The notes under the pieces are model-generated. The model saw only the letters and a list, made by a program, of their open reading frames with translations. It was not told the DNA's origin and ran no database searches. Source: Actinomycetota bacterium (GTDB lineage: Bacteria; Actinomycetota; Actinomycetes; Nanopelagicales; Nanopelagicaceae). Taken from it: DNA of 31,201 nt. Positions 1 to 7,412 of the stretch are shown here, one piece after another. Both the position numbers and the translations under genes were made by a program. How positions within the stretch are numbered: position 1 is the first letter of the stretch; each line of letters starts with the position of its first letter. The stretch covers positions 1-31,201 of the forward strand of contig CANBRH010000010.1 in NCBI GenBank assembly GCA_947371865.1, read 5' to 3'.

Positions 1-263
1 TGAAAGCGCTCGGCTGCAAAGACTCCGAACTGGCAGGTCACTGATGAAAGCACCAGCACGGTGGTGTTGATGGCGGCGAAACGCACATTCAACATTCCGG
101 TTGAGGCCAACCAGACCTTCGGTCCTTGAACTGCGCGCGTTGTGACGTACATTGCAAAGAGCGCTGCGAAGAACATAAGTTCGCTGGCGAGCCAGACGAT
201 GGTTCCGACTGCGACGAGGTTTGGCCTGGTCACTTTTCCTGGGGTTGCTGCCACTGTGGTCAC
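1..263 (-). CDS. ctaE: Cytochrome c oxidase subunit III (partial, N-terminal part)
   Basis: The minus strand encodes about 87 residues before the window ends, so only the N-terminal part is visible. The translation begins VTTVAATPGKVTRPNLVAVG and continues with TIVWLASELMFFAALFAMYV, the first transmembrane helix characteristic of haem-copper oxidase subunit III in actinobacteria. A second hydrophobic stretch follows a short loop, then CQFGVFAAERF, also typical of CtaE. The protein would be an integral membrane subunit of the aa3 terminal oxidase. I chose the GTG at 263 because AATAAT (275–270) ends 6 nt upstream, fitting a leaderless start; an in-frame GTG at 287 is the alternative. Proximity to trpD is the arrangement known from Mycobacterium (Rv2193/Rv2192c). 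The family identification is firm; the start is less sure. Confidence 0.9.
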   Translation of the reverse strand, partial: MTTVAATPGKVTRPNLVAVGTIVWLASELMFFAALFAMYVTTRAVQGPKVWLASTGMLNVRFAAINTTVLVLSSVTCQFGVFAAERF

Positions 264-269
264 CCGCGC

Positions 270-275
270 ATTATT
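270..275 (-). promoter_or_regulatory. Putative -10 element of ctaE (leaderless)
   Basis: AATAAT on the minus strand, 6 nt upstream of the GTG at 263. It matches TATAAT at five of six positions and has the same spacing as the other leaderless-type elements here. No convincing -35 was seen. Confidence 0.4.
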
Positions 276-328
276 CCTGATTTTCACCGCAAATAGGACC
301 TAACGCCCCCGAGCCACCCACGGGGAGT

Positions 329-344
329 CGTGACACTAATCACG
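329..344. repeat. Short inverted repeat between divergent genes
   Basis: Arms CGTGA and TCACG flank the spacer CACTAA between ctaE (-) and the receiver-like gene (+). It could be an operator or chance; no regulator is identified. Confidence 0.3.
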
Positions 345-411
345 GCAGATGTGCAGCGGAATAGCGACCAATTTTCCGCCATCAAGGGCTCGGAACGGGC
401 AAATGGTTGGC

Positions 412-417
412 TAGACT
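412..417 (+). promoter_or_regulatory. Putative -10 element (leaderless) of the receiver-like gene
   Basis: TAGACT followed by 8 nt and then ATG 426. The 17-base context TAGACTTGCCAGCCATG recurs with one mismatch in front of secD (25954–25970), which strengthens both calls. Confidence 0.6.
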
Positions 418-425
418 TGCCAGCC

Positions 426-824
426 ATGAGCACCCCAGTAATTGTTGTGTATTCCGACGACCAGAGCGTTCGAGCCAGCATTATCGCCGCCTTGGGCAAG
501 AAAGTGGCTGGCGATCTCGGGAGCCATCAGATCGTCGAGTTCGCCACCGGTCCTGCTCTCTTTCAATATGTCGATGCCGGAAAGCCGGCGGCCCTCTTTA
601 TCCTGGATGGCGAGTCCGTCCCCGAAGGTGGAATGGGCATCGCCCGCCAGCTGAAGGACGAAGTTTTCCAGTGCCCACCAGTTCTGTTAATTACCGGTCG
701 TCCCGAAGATGCATGGCTTGCTTCGTGGTCTAGAGCCGACGATGTCGTAATACACCCCATCGACCCCTTCACCTTGGCCGATCGTGCGGCAGCCTTGTTG
801 CGCCTGCGCCTGGCCATTCACTAA
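426..824 (+). CDS. Atypical stand-alone response-regulator receiver-like protein
   Basis: The 132-residue protein has the shape of a single CheY-like receiver and no output domain. It shows the acidic pair D11-D12 after the first hydrophobic strand (VIVVYSDD), a candidate phospho-acceptor D61 in LFILDGE, and the conserved threonine T90 in LLITGRPED. The lysine before proline that receivers need for phosphorylation chemistry is replaced by histidine: VVIHPIDPF, H110-P111. It may therefore be phosphorylation-independent. No histidine kinase lies nearby. I chose the start at ATG 426 over an in-frame GTG at 330 because the TAGACT element lies directly upstream and homology to receivers begins there. 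Only 12 nt separate it from trpD, so the two are probably co-transcribed. The fold is fairly sure; the role is unknown. Confidence 0.65.
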   Translation: MSTPVIVVYSDDQSVRASIIAALGKKVAGDLGSHQIVEFATGPALFQYVDAGKPAALFILDGESVPEGGMGIARQLKDEVFQCPPVLLITGRPEDAWLASWSRADDVVIHPIDPFTLADRAAALLRLRLAIH

Positions 825-836
825 TCCTCGAATCTA

Positions 837-1916
837 TTGAACACTTCCCTGAACGGCCTCTCCCATGAGGCGCGCTGGGCGGAAGTCTTGGCCCAACTGG
901 GTCGGTTAGAACTTCTCTCCACGGAGCAAATCCACTGGGCGATGGGAACCATCCTCGCTGGCGGCGCGAGTACCGAAGAGATCAAGGCTTTCCTTTTGGC
1001 TTACAAGGCAAAAGGGGAGACCGCATCTGAAATTTCCGCGATGATCGAGCAGATGTTTGCTTTCGCGGCTCCCATTTCCATCCCCGACCGGTCCTTGGAC
1101 ATTGTCGGCACTGGGGGAGATGGGGCTAACACCATAAATATCTCGACCACTGCTTGCATTGTTACTGCGGCGGCTGGAACTCGGGTCGTCAAGCACGGAA
1201 ATCGAGCAGCCACTTCGTTGGCTGGCTCCGCCGACCTCCTGGAAGAGTTAGGTGTTGTCATCACTTTAGATGGCCCGCAAGTTGAGGAATGCGTTCGTCG
1301 CATTGGTATTGGTTTCTGTTTTGCACCAAAGTTTCACCCAGCCATGAGATTTGCAGCGCCCGCCCGTAAAGAACTGGGGACGCCCACGGTCTTTAATATT
1401 TTGGGTCCACTATCAAATCCGGCAAAGTCAAAAGTTGTTGCTATCGGAGTGGCTAGTGAGCGGATGCTTCCGATTATGGCAAAAGTTTTAGCAGATCGAG
1501 GCTGTGAAGGATTCCTCTTCCGCGGTGATGATGGATTGGATGAGATATCTATTTCCACCACATCCACGGTGATCCAGATTAATGACGGCAAAATGCGAAC
1601 AGAAACTTTCGATCCACGGAATATCGGAATTAATCTTTCGCCAATTACTGAGATTGTCGGAGGCGATCCAAAGTTCAACGCCAATGTATTGCATTCAATA
1701 TTTGATGGCGAACAAAGCGCCCGTCGCGATGCAGTGTTGCTTAATGCTGCTGCATCCGTGGCCGCCTTTAAGGCGGATTTCTCATTGAGCGTAGAACAAC
1801 AATTCGCCAATGGTTTAGTGAGGGCTGCTCAGGCTGTTGATTCGGGCGCCGCCAAGAAGCTTTTGAAGAACTGGATTGAGCTGTCGCAAAAATTGGCTGC
1901 TATTCCAGCGGAATAG
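837..1916 (+). CDS. trpD: Anthranilate phosphoribosyltransferase
   Basis: TrpD transfers the phosphoribosyl group of PRPP to anthranilate, the second step of tryptophan synthesis in the cytosol. The 359-residue translation shows the PRPP-binding glycine motif GTGGDG (91–96) followed by NTINIST, the KHGNR motif (119–123) with SLAGSADLLEELG, and FHPAMRFAAPARKELGTPT before FNILGPLSNPA, all in family order. Length is normal. The start is a TTG at 837; no in-frame ATG or GTG lies close by and there is no clear Shine-Dalgarno, so translation may depend on the gene 12 nt upstream. Its last 17 bases overlap the convergent exonuclease gene. No other trp genes are in the window. Confidence 0.96.
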   Translation: MNTSLNGLSHEARWAEVLAQLGRLELLSTEQIHWAMGTILAGGASTEEIKAFLLAYKAKGETASEISAMIEQMFAFAAPISIPDRSLDIVGTGGDGANTINISTTACIVTAAAGTRVVKHGNRAATSLAGSADLLEELGVVITLDGPQVEECVRRIGIGFCFAPKFHPAMRFAAPARKELGTPTVFNILGPLSNPAKSKVVAIGVASERMLPIMAKVLADRGCEGFLFRGDDGLDEISISTTSTVIQINDGKMRTETFDPRNIGINLSPITEIVGGDPKFNANVLHSIFDGEQSARRDAVLLNAAASVAAFKADFSLSVEQQFANGLVRAAQAVDSGAAKKLLKNWIELSQKLAAIPAE

Positions 1917-3642
1917 CCCCTTCCCAAGCACTTTTTTGCTCGCGAAATTGGGTGTGCATATTTCCGGAACCAAAGATTGGCAGCGACCATTGACCATCAA
2001 GTTCGACTAATCGAACTCCGGGGGTTTCCAGGTAACTCAGAAGCTTTTCAATTTCTTCGTACGAGGATGCAGGTAAGACTTCCTCGCTCGGAACAACGAC
2101 CTCTGCCGTCAAAGTCAACGAGCTAAGTACTTCAGGAATTGCCGAATTATTTTTGGCGCAAGCGCTGGCGGCGAGTCTTCCAAAGCGAATGCAAATGAAT
2201 TCCCACCCGCCATCTGTGATGGGCGTAGCGGCGACAAGATGAGGAATAGTGGCCAAGGCGCGTATCCGTTGAGCGCGAGAAGCACCCTTTGTGAAGGAGC
2301 TGAGGCGATTTCGAAATTCGCCAGCCTCTTCAAATCTCTCTGTTTGTGCCAAATCGTGCATTCTTCGAGAGAGATGCACTTCTATTTGAGAACTATTGAC
2401 ATGAAGGAGTTCGCGCGCATTCATCGTGTGTTGTGAATATGCATCAGCATTTTGTAGACCGATGCAGGGTGCTCCGCACTTGCCCATATCGAGAAGCGCA
2501 CATGAGGTGTCCTTCGGAATGCTTCGAACCGTTATTTTTTTGGTGCATTGGCGCAAGGGCACAACTTCGTGAATAGCCTCTATCGCATATTGCGCTTCTT
2601 GCAACCCATTGAAGGGTCCGGCCCAACCAGATTCATCAGAAAGCGATGAGGAACCCCTGACAGCAGAGAGCCGGGGAAAAGTTTCGTTGGTCAATTTCAA
2701 CCAGATCGCTTTCTCCTGATGCCTGGATCTTCGATTAAAACGCGGTTGTTTCTCTGAGATAAGTCGTAGTTCACGTATCTGTGCTTCCAGAATGGTTGCG
2801 CAGGGAATGATATCGACTCGTTCAGCCAGACTAACCATGTCGCGAATTCGCCGCCTGGTTTCGCCCGAGCTAAAGTAATTGCGCACTCGAGATCGCAAAT
2901 TTCGAGAGGTCCCTATATAGAGGGCTTCGTTGTTGCCATCTCGAAAAATATAAACACCAGGGACTGAAGGAATTCCATCAGCGAGATGTTTCTTTTGACG
3001 TTGTTCGGGGGTGACGCGATTGGTGAATCCCTGAAGATCCTCAAGTGAAGAAATGCCCATAGAGCCAAGTCGTTCGAAAAGTCCATGCAGGACATCGACA
3101 GTTGCCTGTGCATCATCCAATGCTCGGTGCGTGGGTTTAACAATGGTGTTGAAGAATCGAGCAAGTGTTCCGAGTTTGCAATCACGCACTTCCTCGCGCG
3201 AGAGGATGAGGCGAGCTATTCGTGCGGTATCAAGGACCGGATAATTGGGCCAGGTGTATCCCAATTGGGTGGCGGCGCCCTTGAGGAAGCCAACATCAAA
3301 GGGAGCATTATGTGCCACGAGTACGGTCTCCTCTTTAGAGCCGCAGAATTCCAGAAAAGTTGGGAATGCTTCCTCGATGAGTGGAGCGTGGAGCACCATG
3401 GCATCCGTAATTCCGGTCAGTATGGTGATGAAAGCCGGAATCGGTGAATTTGGATTGACGAAAGTTTGGAACTCTTGGATAACTTGACCACCTCGAACCT
3501 TGACGGCTCCAATTTCGGTAATGGCACTGCCATCTCGGATTGAGGCCCCGGTGGTCTCCAGATCCACGACCACGAAAGTGATCTCCTGTAGAGACCGACC
3601 TAGGTCATCGAAGGACGGTTGCCATTCGCGTGGGGTCGACAT
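1900..3642 (-). CDS. DEDDh 3'-5' exonuclease fused to UvrC-type GIY-YIG domain
   Basis: The 580-residue protein has two nuclease modules. The N-terminal DnaQ/epsilon-like exonuclease shows ExoI VVVDLETTG (D27, E29), ExoII AHNAPFDVGFL (D116) and ExoIII HRALDDA (H172, D177). Then follows a GIY-YIG domain, VPGVYIF (GVY 229–231) with ALYIG (242–244) and NLRSRVRNYF, resembling the UvrC N-terminus. The remaining 250 residues carry UvrC-like segments (KCGAPCIGL) but I see no UvrC C-terminal RNase-H-like nuclease or HhH motifs. It resembles mycobacterial Rv2191, also beside trpD, so the fusion is ancestral. A DNA repair or processing role is inferred. I chose ATG 3642 over GTG 3672 because TACGGT lies 7 nt upstream. 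Confidence 0.9.
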   Translation of the reverse strand: MSTPREWQPSFDDLGRSLQEITFVVVDLETTGASIRDGSAITEIGAVKVRGGQVIQEFQTFVNPNSPIPAFITILTGITDAMVLHAPLIEEAFPTFLEFCGSKEETVLVAHNAPFDVGFLKGAATQLGYTWPNYPVLDTARIARLILSREEVRDCKLGTLARFFNTIVKPTHRALDDAQATVDVLHGLFERLGSMGISSLEDLQGFTNRVTPEQRQKKHLADGIPSVPGVYIFRDGNNEALYIGTSRNLRSRVRNYFSSGETRRRIRDMVSLAERVDIIPCATILEAQIRELRLISEKQPRFNRRSRHQEKAIWLKLTNETFPRLSAVRGSSSLSDESGWAGPFNGLQEAQYAIEAIHEVVPLRQCTKKITVRSIPKDTSCALLDMGKCGAPCIGLQNADAYSQHTMNARELLHVNSSQIEVHLSRRMHDLAQTERFEEAGEFRNRLSSFTKGASRAQRIRALATIPHLVAATPITDGGWEFICIRFGRLAASACAKNNSAIPEVLSSLTLTAEVVVPSEEVLPASSYEEIEKLLSYLETPGVRLVELDGQWSLPIFGSGNMHTQFREQKSAWEGAIPLE

Positions 3643-3649
3643 AAGAGAA

Positions 3650-3655
3650 ACCGTA
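3650..3655 (-). promoter_or_regulatory. Putative -10 element (leaderless) of the exonuclease/GIY-YIG gene
   Basis: TACGGT on the minus strand, 7 nt before ATG 3642. The identical hexamer and gap occur in front of pabB (12177–12182). Confidence 0.55.
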
Positions 3656-3689
3656 CGCCAGAGTGGTGACACACACCTACTGGAGCGAA

Positions 3690-3695
3690 TAGGCT
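3690..3695 (+). promoter_or_regulatory. Putative -10 element (leaderless) of the alpha/beta hydrolase gene
   Basis: TAGGCT, 6 nt before ATG 3702. It lies in the 59-nt divergent gap shared with the exonuclease/GIY-YIG gene. TAGGCT recurs upstream of the genes at 17099 (-) and 23766 (+). Confidence 0.55.
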
Positions 3696-3701
3696 TTTTG
3701 A

Positions 3702-4463
3702 ATGGCTACTGAAAACGCACCAGAGGGTTGGCTTTCCGATTTTACATTTGATGGACGAGGCGAGAACGCGCATATCGGCATTGTCTTAGTCCATGGGTTC
3801 ACTGGTTCGCCAGCATCCATGCGTCCTTGGGCTCACACATTGGTGGAACAAGGTTTCTCAGTTCGAGTACCTCGCTTGCCAGGTCATGGAACTCAGTGGC
3901 AGGACCTCAACAAAGTCTCCTGGAACGAGTGGCCCGATCGTGTAGTCAAAGATTTACAGGATCTGCGCAAAACTTGTTCAAAGGTATTTATCTTTGGTTT
4001 GTCGATGGGCGGATGCACCACGCTTAATGTTGCTGAAAATCATCCCGTAGACGGCCTGGTGCTTGTCAATCCCATGATTCATATACCTGGGCTGCAAATT
4101 AAATTTGCGCCCATTTTGGCGATGTTAAAACCGGGTATGCCATCGGTGGGAGATGACATCAAGAAGCCAGATGTTACCGAATGGGGATATGACGTTTTGC
4201 CAACCAAAGGTGTGCTGCAACTTAACAAGATGCTAAAGATCACCAAAGCCAATTTAGGGAAAGTAACCGCTCCTACTCTGCTCTTTCACTCAGTTGATGA
4301 TCACGTATTGCCTATTTCCAATAGCGACATCATCATGGCGGGCATTGGAACTAAAGAAAAGCAAAGAATTGAGATGACAAATAGCTATCACGTTGCAACG
4401 ATGGATTACGACGCAGATTTGATTTTCGCAAATGCACTCGCCCATATTCAGCAATGGAGATAA
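3702..4463 (+). CDS. Alpha/beta hydrolase (carboxylesterase/monoacylglycerol-lipase type)
   Basis: A 253-residue cytosolic serine hydrolase. It shows the oxyanion motif LVHGFTGSP (about 30–37), the nucleophile elbow FGLSMGG with S101, an acid D199/D200 in HSVDDHVLP, and the catalytic histidine H230 in NSYHVATMDYD. These place it with the Est30-like carboxylesterases and monoacylglycerol lipases. The substrate is unknown, probably an acyl ester. No signal peptide is visible. Its 3' end overlaps the GNAT gene by 10 nt, making it the first gene of a three-gene unit with the GNAT and VOC proteins. Confidence in the fold and triad is high. Confidence 0.9.
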   Translation: MATENAPEGWLSDFTFDGRGENAHIGIVLVHGFTGSPASMRPWAHTLVEQGFSVRVPRLPGHGTQWQDLNKVSWNEWPDRVVKDLQDLRKTCSKVFIFGLSMGGCTTLNVAENHPVDGLVLVNPMIHIPGLQIKFAPILAMLKPGMPSVGDDIKKPDVTEWGYDVLPTKGVLQLNKMLKITKANLGKVTAPTLLFHSVDDHVLPISNSDIIMAGIGTKEKQRIEMTNSYHVATMDYDADLIFANALAHIQQWR

Positions 4464-5017
4464 CTTCTCCTGATTTTAGGCTTATAACCAAACGACTCAT
4501 ACTTCGTCCGTTGACGCTCTCTGACGCAGATGATCTTTTCGAATACCAGTCTGTTGCAGAGGTAGTTACCTACATTCCGTGGCCGCAACGTACATACGAG
4601 CAAGTAGTAGAGGCGTTGGCGAAAGCAACGGCGGCGAGCAAATTGGACTATGAGGGAGATTTCGCGCTTCTGGGCTTCGTTCTGCCAGAAGAGAACAAAG
4701 TGATCGGTCAGATCTCGTTGATGTACAAAAGCAAAGAAAATCAGACGGCTGAATTTGGCTATGTAATCAACCCTAAATATTCCGGGCAAGGTTATGCGAC
4801 CGAGGCAAGTGCTGCTGCGATTGACTACCTCTTCAGCACCGGCAAGTTCCGGCGAGTTTACGCACATCTAGATATTCGAAATTCTGCGTCGGAAGATTTG
4901 GTGAAGAGACTAGGCTTGCGCAAAGAAGCAGAGTTCAAAGAGGAAGAATTTTTTAAAGGCGAATGGACCGACACGATGATTTATGCAACCCTCAAAAACG
5001 AATGGATAAATCGATGA
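4454..5017 (+). CDS. GNAT-family N-acetyltransferase (RimJ/RimL type)
   Basis: A 187-residue acetyltransferase. The N-terminus FRLITKRLILRPLTLSDADD is typical of the RimJ/RimL branch, and the acetyl-CoA pyrophosphate-binding loop appears as YSGQGYATEA (109–118). The C-terminal strand region RRVYAHLDIRNSASEDLVKRLG matches the family. These enzymes acetylate protein N-termini, amino acids or small amines; the substrate cannot be deduced here. The ATG lies inside the end of the hydrolase gene and its TGA overlaps the start of the VOC gene, so all three are probably translated in a coupled way. Confidence 0.9.
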   Translation: MEITSPDFRLITKRLILRPLTLSDADDLFEYQSVAEVVTYIPWPQRTYEQVVEALAKATAASKLDYEGDFALLGFVLPEENKVIGQISLMYKSKENQTAEFGYVINPKYSGQGYATEASAAAIDYLFSTGKFRRVYAHLDIRNSASEDLVKRLGLRKEAEFKEEEFFKGEWTDTMIYATLKNEWINR

Positions 5018-5460
5018 CGCAGCCATCTTCTCTGAAAACCTTTCTCTGGTATGCCGATGATTTGGAGGGCGCCCTTAACTTCTACAAATCAACTTTTGGT
5101 GACGTTGTCGTCAAGAGCGAAAATAGAATGGGTGATTCGCTCTTTACGGCCGAGTTCAGCATCTATGGCCATGACCTCGTGGGAATGAGTGTTCCGGGCG
5201 GCGAAACTTTTAACGATTCCATCTCATTGGCTATCAGCTGCGATGGACAAGAGGAAACCGATCGCCTTTGGGATGCGATCACCAGAGAAGGTACTCCTGG
5301 AAAATGTGGTTGGTGCAAGGATAAGTGGGGCGTCAGTTGGCAAATCATTCCGCGCCAGATGAATGATTTCATGAGCAATCCAGATCCTGAGAAGGCGCAA
5401 TACGCGTGGCAAGCCATGCGAGGTATGACAAAGATTGTTCTGGCCGACTTCACCGCCTAA
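5014..5460 (+). CDS. VOC-superfamily protein (PhnB / 3-demethylubiquinone-methyltransferase-like domain)
   Basis: A 148-residue protein of the vicinal-oxygen-chelate fold, PhnB-like. Diagnostic segments are FLWYADDLEGALNFYKSTFG at the N-terminus, a central AEFSIYGHDLVGMSVPGG, and GKCGWCKDKWGVSWQIIPRQ, which is typical of the 3-dmu-9_3-mt domain. Members of this domain mostly lack an assigned reaction. I chose ATG 5014, which overlaps the GNAT stop as ATGA; an in-frame ATG at 5002 is possible. The extended reading frame from 4963 runs through GNAT codons and is not supported. Confidence 0.88.
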   Translation: MTQPSSLKTFLWYADDLEGALNFYKSTFGDVVVKSENRMGDSLFTAEFSIYGHDLVGMSVPGGETFNDSISLAISCDGQEETDRLWDAITREGTPGKCGWCKDKWGVSWQIIPRQMNDFMSNPDPEKAQYAWQAMRGMTKIVLADFTA

Positions 5461-5501
5461 ATCTCGGGTGGTAGTTCCTTCACTTCGACGTCTTTCCTTG
5501 C

Positions 5502-5507
5502 TAACTT
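5502..5507 (+). promoter_or_regulatory. Putative -10 element (leaderless) of the PLP enzyme gene
   Basis: TAACTT, 7 nt before the GTG start at 5515, in the 54-nt gap after the VOC gene. It argues for separate transcription and for the GTG rather than the TTG at 5506. Confidence 0.5.
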
Positions 5508-5514
5508 GTTTCAT

Positions 5515-6399
5515 GTGAAAACAATTCTTGATGCTATTGGTAATACCCCGTTAATCAATATTGATGGCATCTGGGTGAAGATGGAGTATTTGAATCCATC
5601 AGGCTCAATCAAGGCGCGCATAGCGAAATACATGATCGAACGCGCCGAGGCCGAAGGTTTACTTAAACCGGGGGATACCATCGTTGAAGCAAGCAGCGGC
5701 AATACCGGTAACGCCATGAGTATGGTGGCGGCTGTAAAAGGTTACAAAATGTTGGTGGTTATGCCGGAAGGACTTAGTCAAGAGCGAACTGCGATATCGG
5801 AAGCTTTCGGCGCCGAGGTGCGCACGTTAGGAGATTTTCACGTAAATAACGCTCTGGATGAAGTTCGACGAATCGGGAGCCAGCCTGGTTATTTCGCACC
5901 GCAACAGTTTGATAATGAATGGAACGTGATTGAAAACCACGATTGGTTAGGACAAGAAATCTTGCGAGGTTTGCCGGCAAAACCAGATCTAGTCGTCGGC
6001 GGTGTCGGAACTGGCGGAACGTTGATCGGCGTCGGACAGGCTTTCAAAGAGGTCAACCCCAAATGCAAAAGTTATGCACTCGAACCTTCCGAGTCCTGCA
6101 CTATCGCCTGCGGCGAAGTGGCAAAACATCTTATTGAGGGTATCTCAGATGGCTTCGTTCCTGGAATCATCGATCGCCATAAAAGGGAAGTTGATGGATT
6201 CATCCATATCCATTCCCATGATGCCATTGATGAGATGCGTCGCCTCGCCCGCAGGCATGGAATATTCGTTGGCCCATCTTCTGGGGCTCACATGCTGGCC
6301 GCTTTGCAATTAAAGAAGGACTTCAATCTTGAAACCGTCGTCACCTTTTTCTGCGACGAAGGCGAGAAGTACATCAACGACTATTGGTTAAAAAAATAG
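5515..6399 (+). CDS. PLP-dependent cysteine-synthase-family enzyme
   Basis: A 294-residue fold-type II PLP enzyme of the CysK/CysM/CBS family. The N-terminus ILDAIGNTPLINI is characteristic. The PLP lysine is K33 in NPSGSIKARIA, the substrate loop is SSGNTGNA (60–67), the phosphate loop is GGVGTGGTL (162–170), and GPSSGAHMLAALQL lies near the C-terminus. Family members make cysteine from O-acetylserine or O-phosphoserine and sulfide, or condense serine and homocysteine. The usual SVKDR around the lysine reads SIKAR, so the exact reaction is uncertain. No cysE or methionine gene is adjacent. It starts at GTG 5515 and stops 11 nt from the convergent dehydrogenase. Confidence 0.85.
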   Translation: MKTILDAIGNTPLINIDGIWVKMEYLNPSGSIKARIAKYMIERAEAEGLLKPGDTIVEASSGNTGNAMSMVAAVKGYKMLVVMPEGLSQERTAISEAFGAEVRTLGDFHVNNALDEVRRIGSQPGYFAPQQFDNEWNVIENHDWLGQEILRGLPAKPDLVVGGVGTGGTLIGVGQAFKEVNPKCKSYALEPSESCTIACGEVAKHLIEGISDGFVPGIIDRHKREVDGFIHIHSHDAIDEMRRLARRHGIFVGPSSGAHMLAALQLKKDFNLETVVTFFCDEGEKYINDYWLKK

Positions 6400-6410
6400 A
6401 TTGCGGGTAG

Positions 6411-7412
6411 TCAAGGCTTAAGCACAATGCGGATTGGGTTTCCAATCTTCTCTCGAAGCAATTTCATCGCTTCAAGCGCTTGTTCCAGCGGCAGCACTTG
6501 TGAGATCGAGGCAGAGAGATCGAGGACTCCTTCGCTGACCATCCGAATGATTTCCTCGGTATGAAATTTCTCTGAACCGTAATGGCCAAGTATTTGCGTC
6601 CGCCGGTAGGTGAAGGCCACATCGTTTGGAACGATAATTGGCTCGTTTGCGATTCCAATAATGACCAATTTTCCGCCCTCGGCCAGCATTGAAAGCGCCG
6701 GCTTTCGAACTGAGGAAACCCCAGCGAAATCAAATGCGGCATCAGCTCCCATCGCGGAAGTTGCAGACCTAACCTTGGCGATCAGATCTGGATCGTTTGA
6801 ATCAAAGACGAAATCGGCACCAATTGCCAGCGCACGGTCGCGGGCGAATTCAGATGGGTCGACTGCTATCACCAAACAGCCAATAATTTTAAGTAGTTGA
6901 ACTGCGTGGAATCCCAAGCCTCCTACGCCGAAGACAACGGCACTTTGGTGGCTCTGCATGTGTGCCGTCTGCGTTATTGCCGCCCAAGGAGTTGAGACTG
7001 CATCAGGAATGATGCAAGCCTGCTCAAACGGAAATGATGGGGGGATGCGAACAAGATTGTCGGCGCGAGCGATGACGAAGTCGGCGAAGCCACCGTCATA
7101 GTCAAATCCCTGAGTGTGTAACCTTCCGTCGCTATCGCGAATTCCCGCAACCATAACCACGTGATCGCCCACGTGGACGTTGGTTACTGATGACCCAATC
7201 TCCTCAATGATGCCGGCCACTTCATGGCCCAAGGTAACCACATCGGATTTCAGCGATCCCGAGATAAGGGACCCATCCAAGAAATGCACATCGGAAAGAC
7301 AAACCCCAGCGGCCATTACTTTGATTAAAACTTCACTCTCCTGTGGCTGGGGAATCGGCAAATCCACTATTGCGAAAGATCGCGTAGATACTGTTAAGCG
7401 GCCGGCTCTCAT
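6411..7412 (-). CDS. Zinc-type (MDR) alcohol dehydrogenase family protein
   Basis: A 333-residue medium-chain dehydrogenase/reductase. The N-terminal GroES-like domain has the catalytic zinc residues C38 (GVCLSDVHF) and H63-E64 (LGHEVAG). The Rossmann domain has VVFGVGGLGFHAVQLLK and an acidic residue after the next strand (VIAVD), suggesting NAD preference. The four-cysteine structural zinc lobe is absent: residues 88–102 read VAGIRDSDGRLHTQG. The third catalytic ligand region reads CIIPDAVSTPW. It is the last gene of a three-gene operon; its ATG overlaps the kinase stop as ATGA. The context suggests oxidation of a secondary alcohol or hydroxyacyl intermediate, which is inference. Confidence 0.88.
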   Translation of the reverse strand: MRAGRLTVSTRSFAIVDLPIPQPQESEVLIKVMAAGVCLSDVHFLDGSLISGSLKSDVVTLGHEVAGIIEEIGSSVTNVHVGDHVVMVAGIRDSDGRLHTQGFDYDGGFADFVIARADNLVRIPPSFPFEQACIIPDAVSTPWAAITQTAHMQSHQSAVVFGVGGLGFHAVQLLKIIGCLVIAVDPSEFARDRALAIGADFVFDSNDPDLIAKVRSATSAMGADAAFDFAGVSSVRKPALSMLAEGGKLVIIGIANEPIIVPNDVAFTYRRTQILGHYGSEKFHTEEIIRMVSEGVLDLSASISQVLPLEQALEAMKLLREKIGNPIRIVLKP

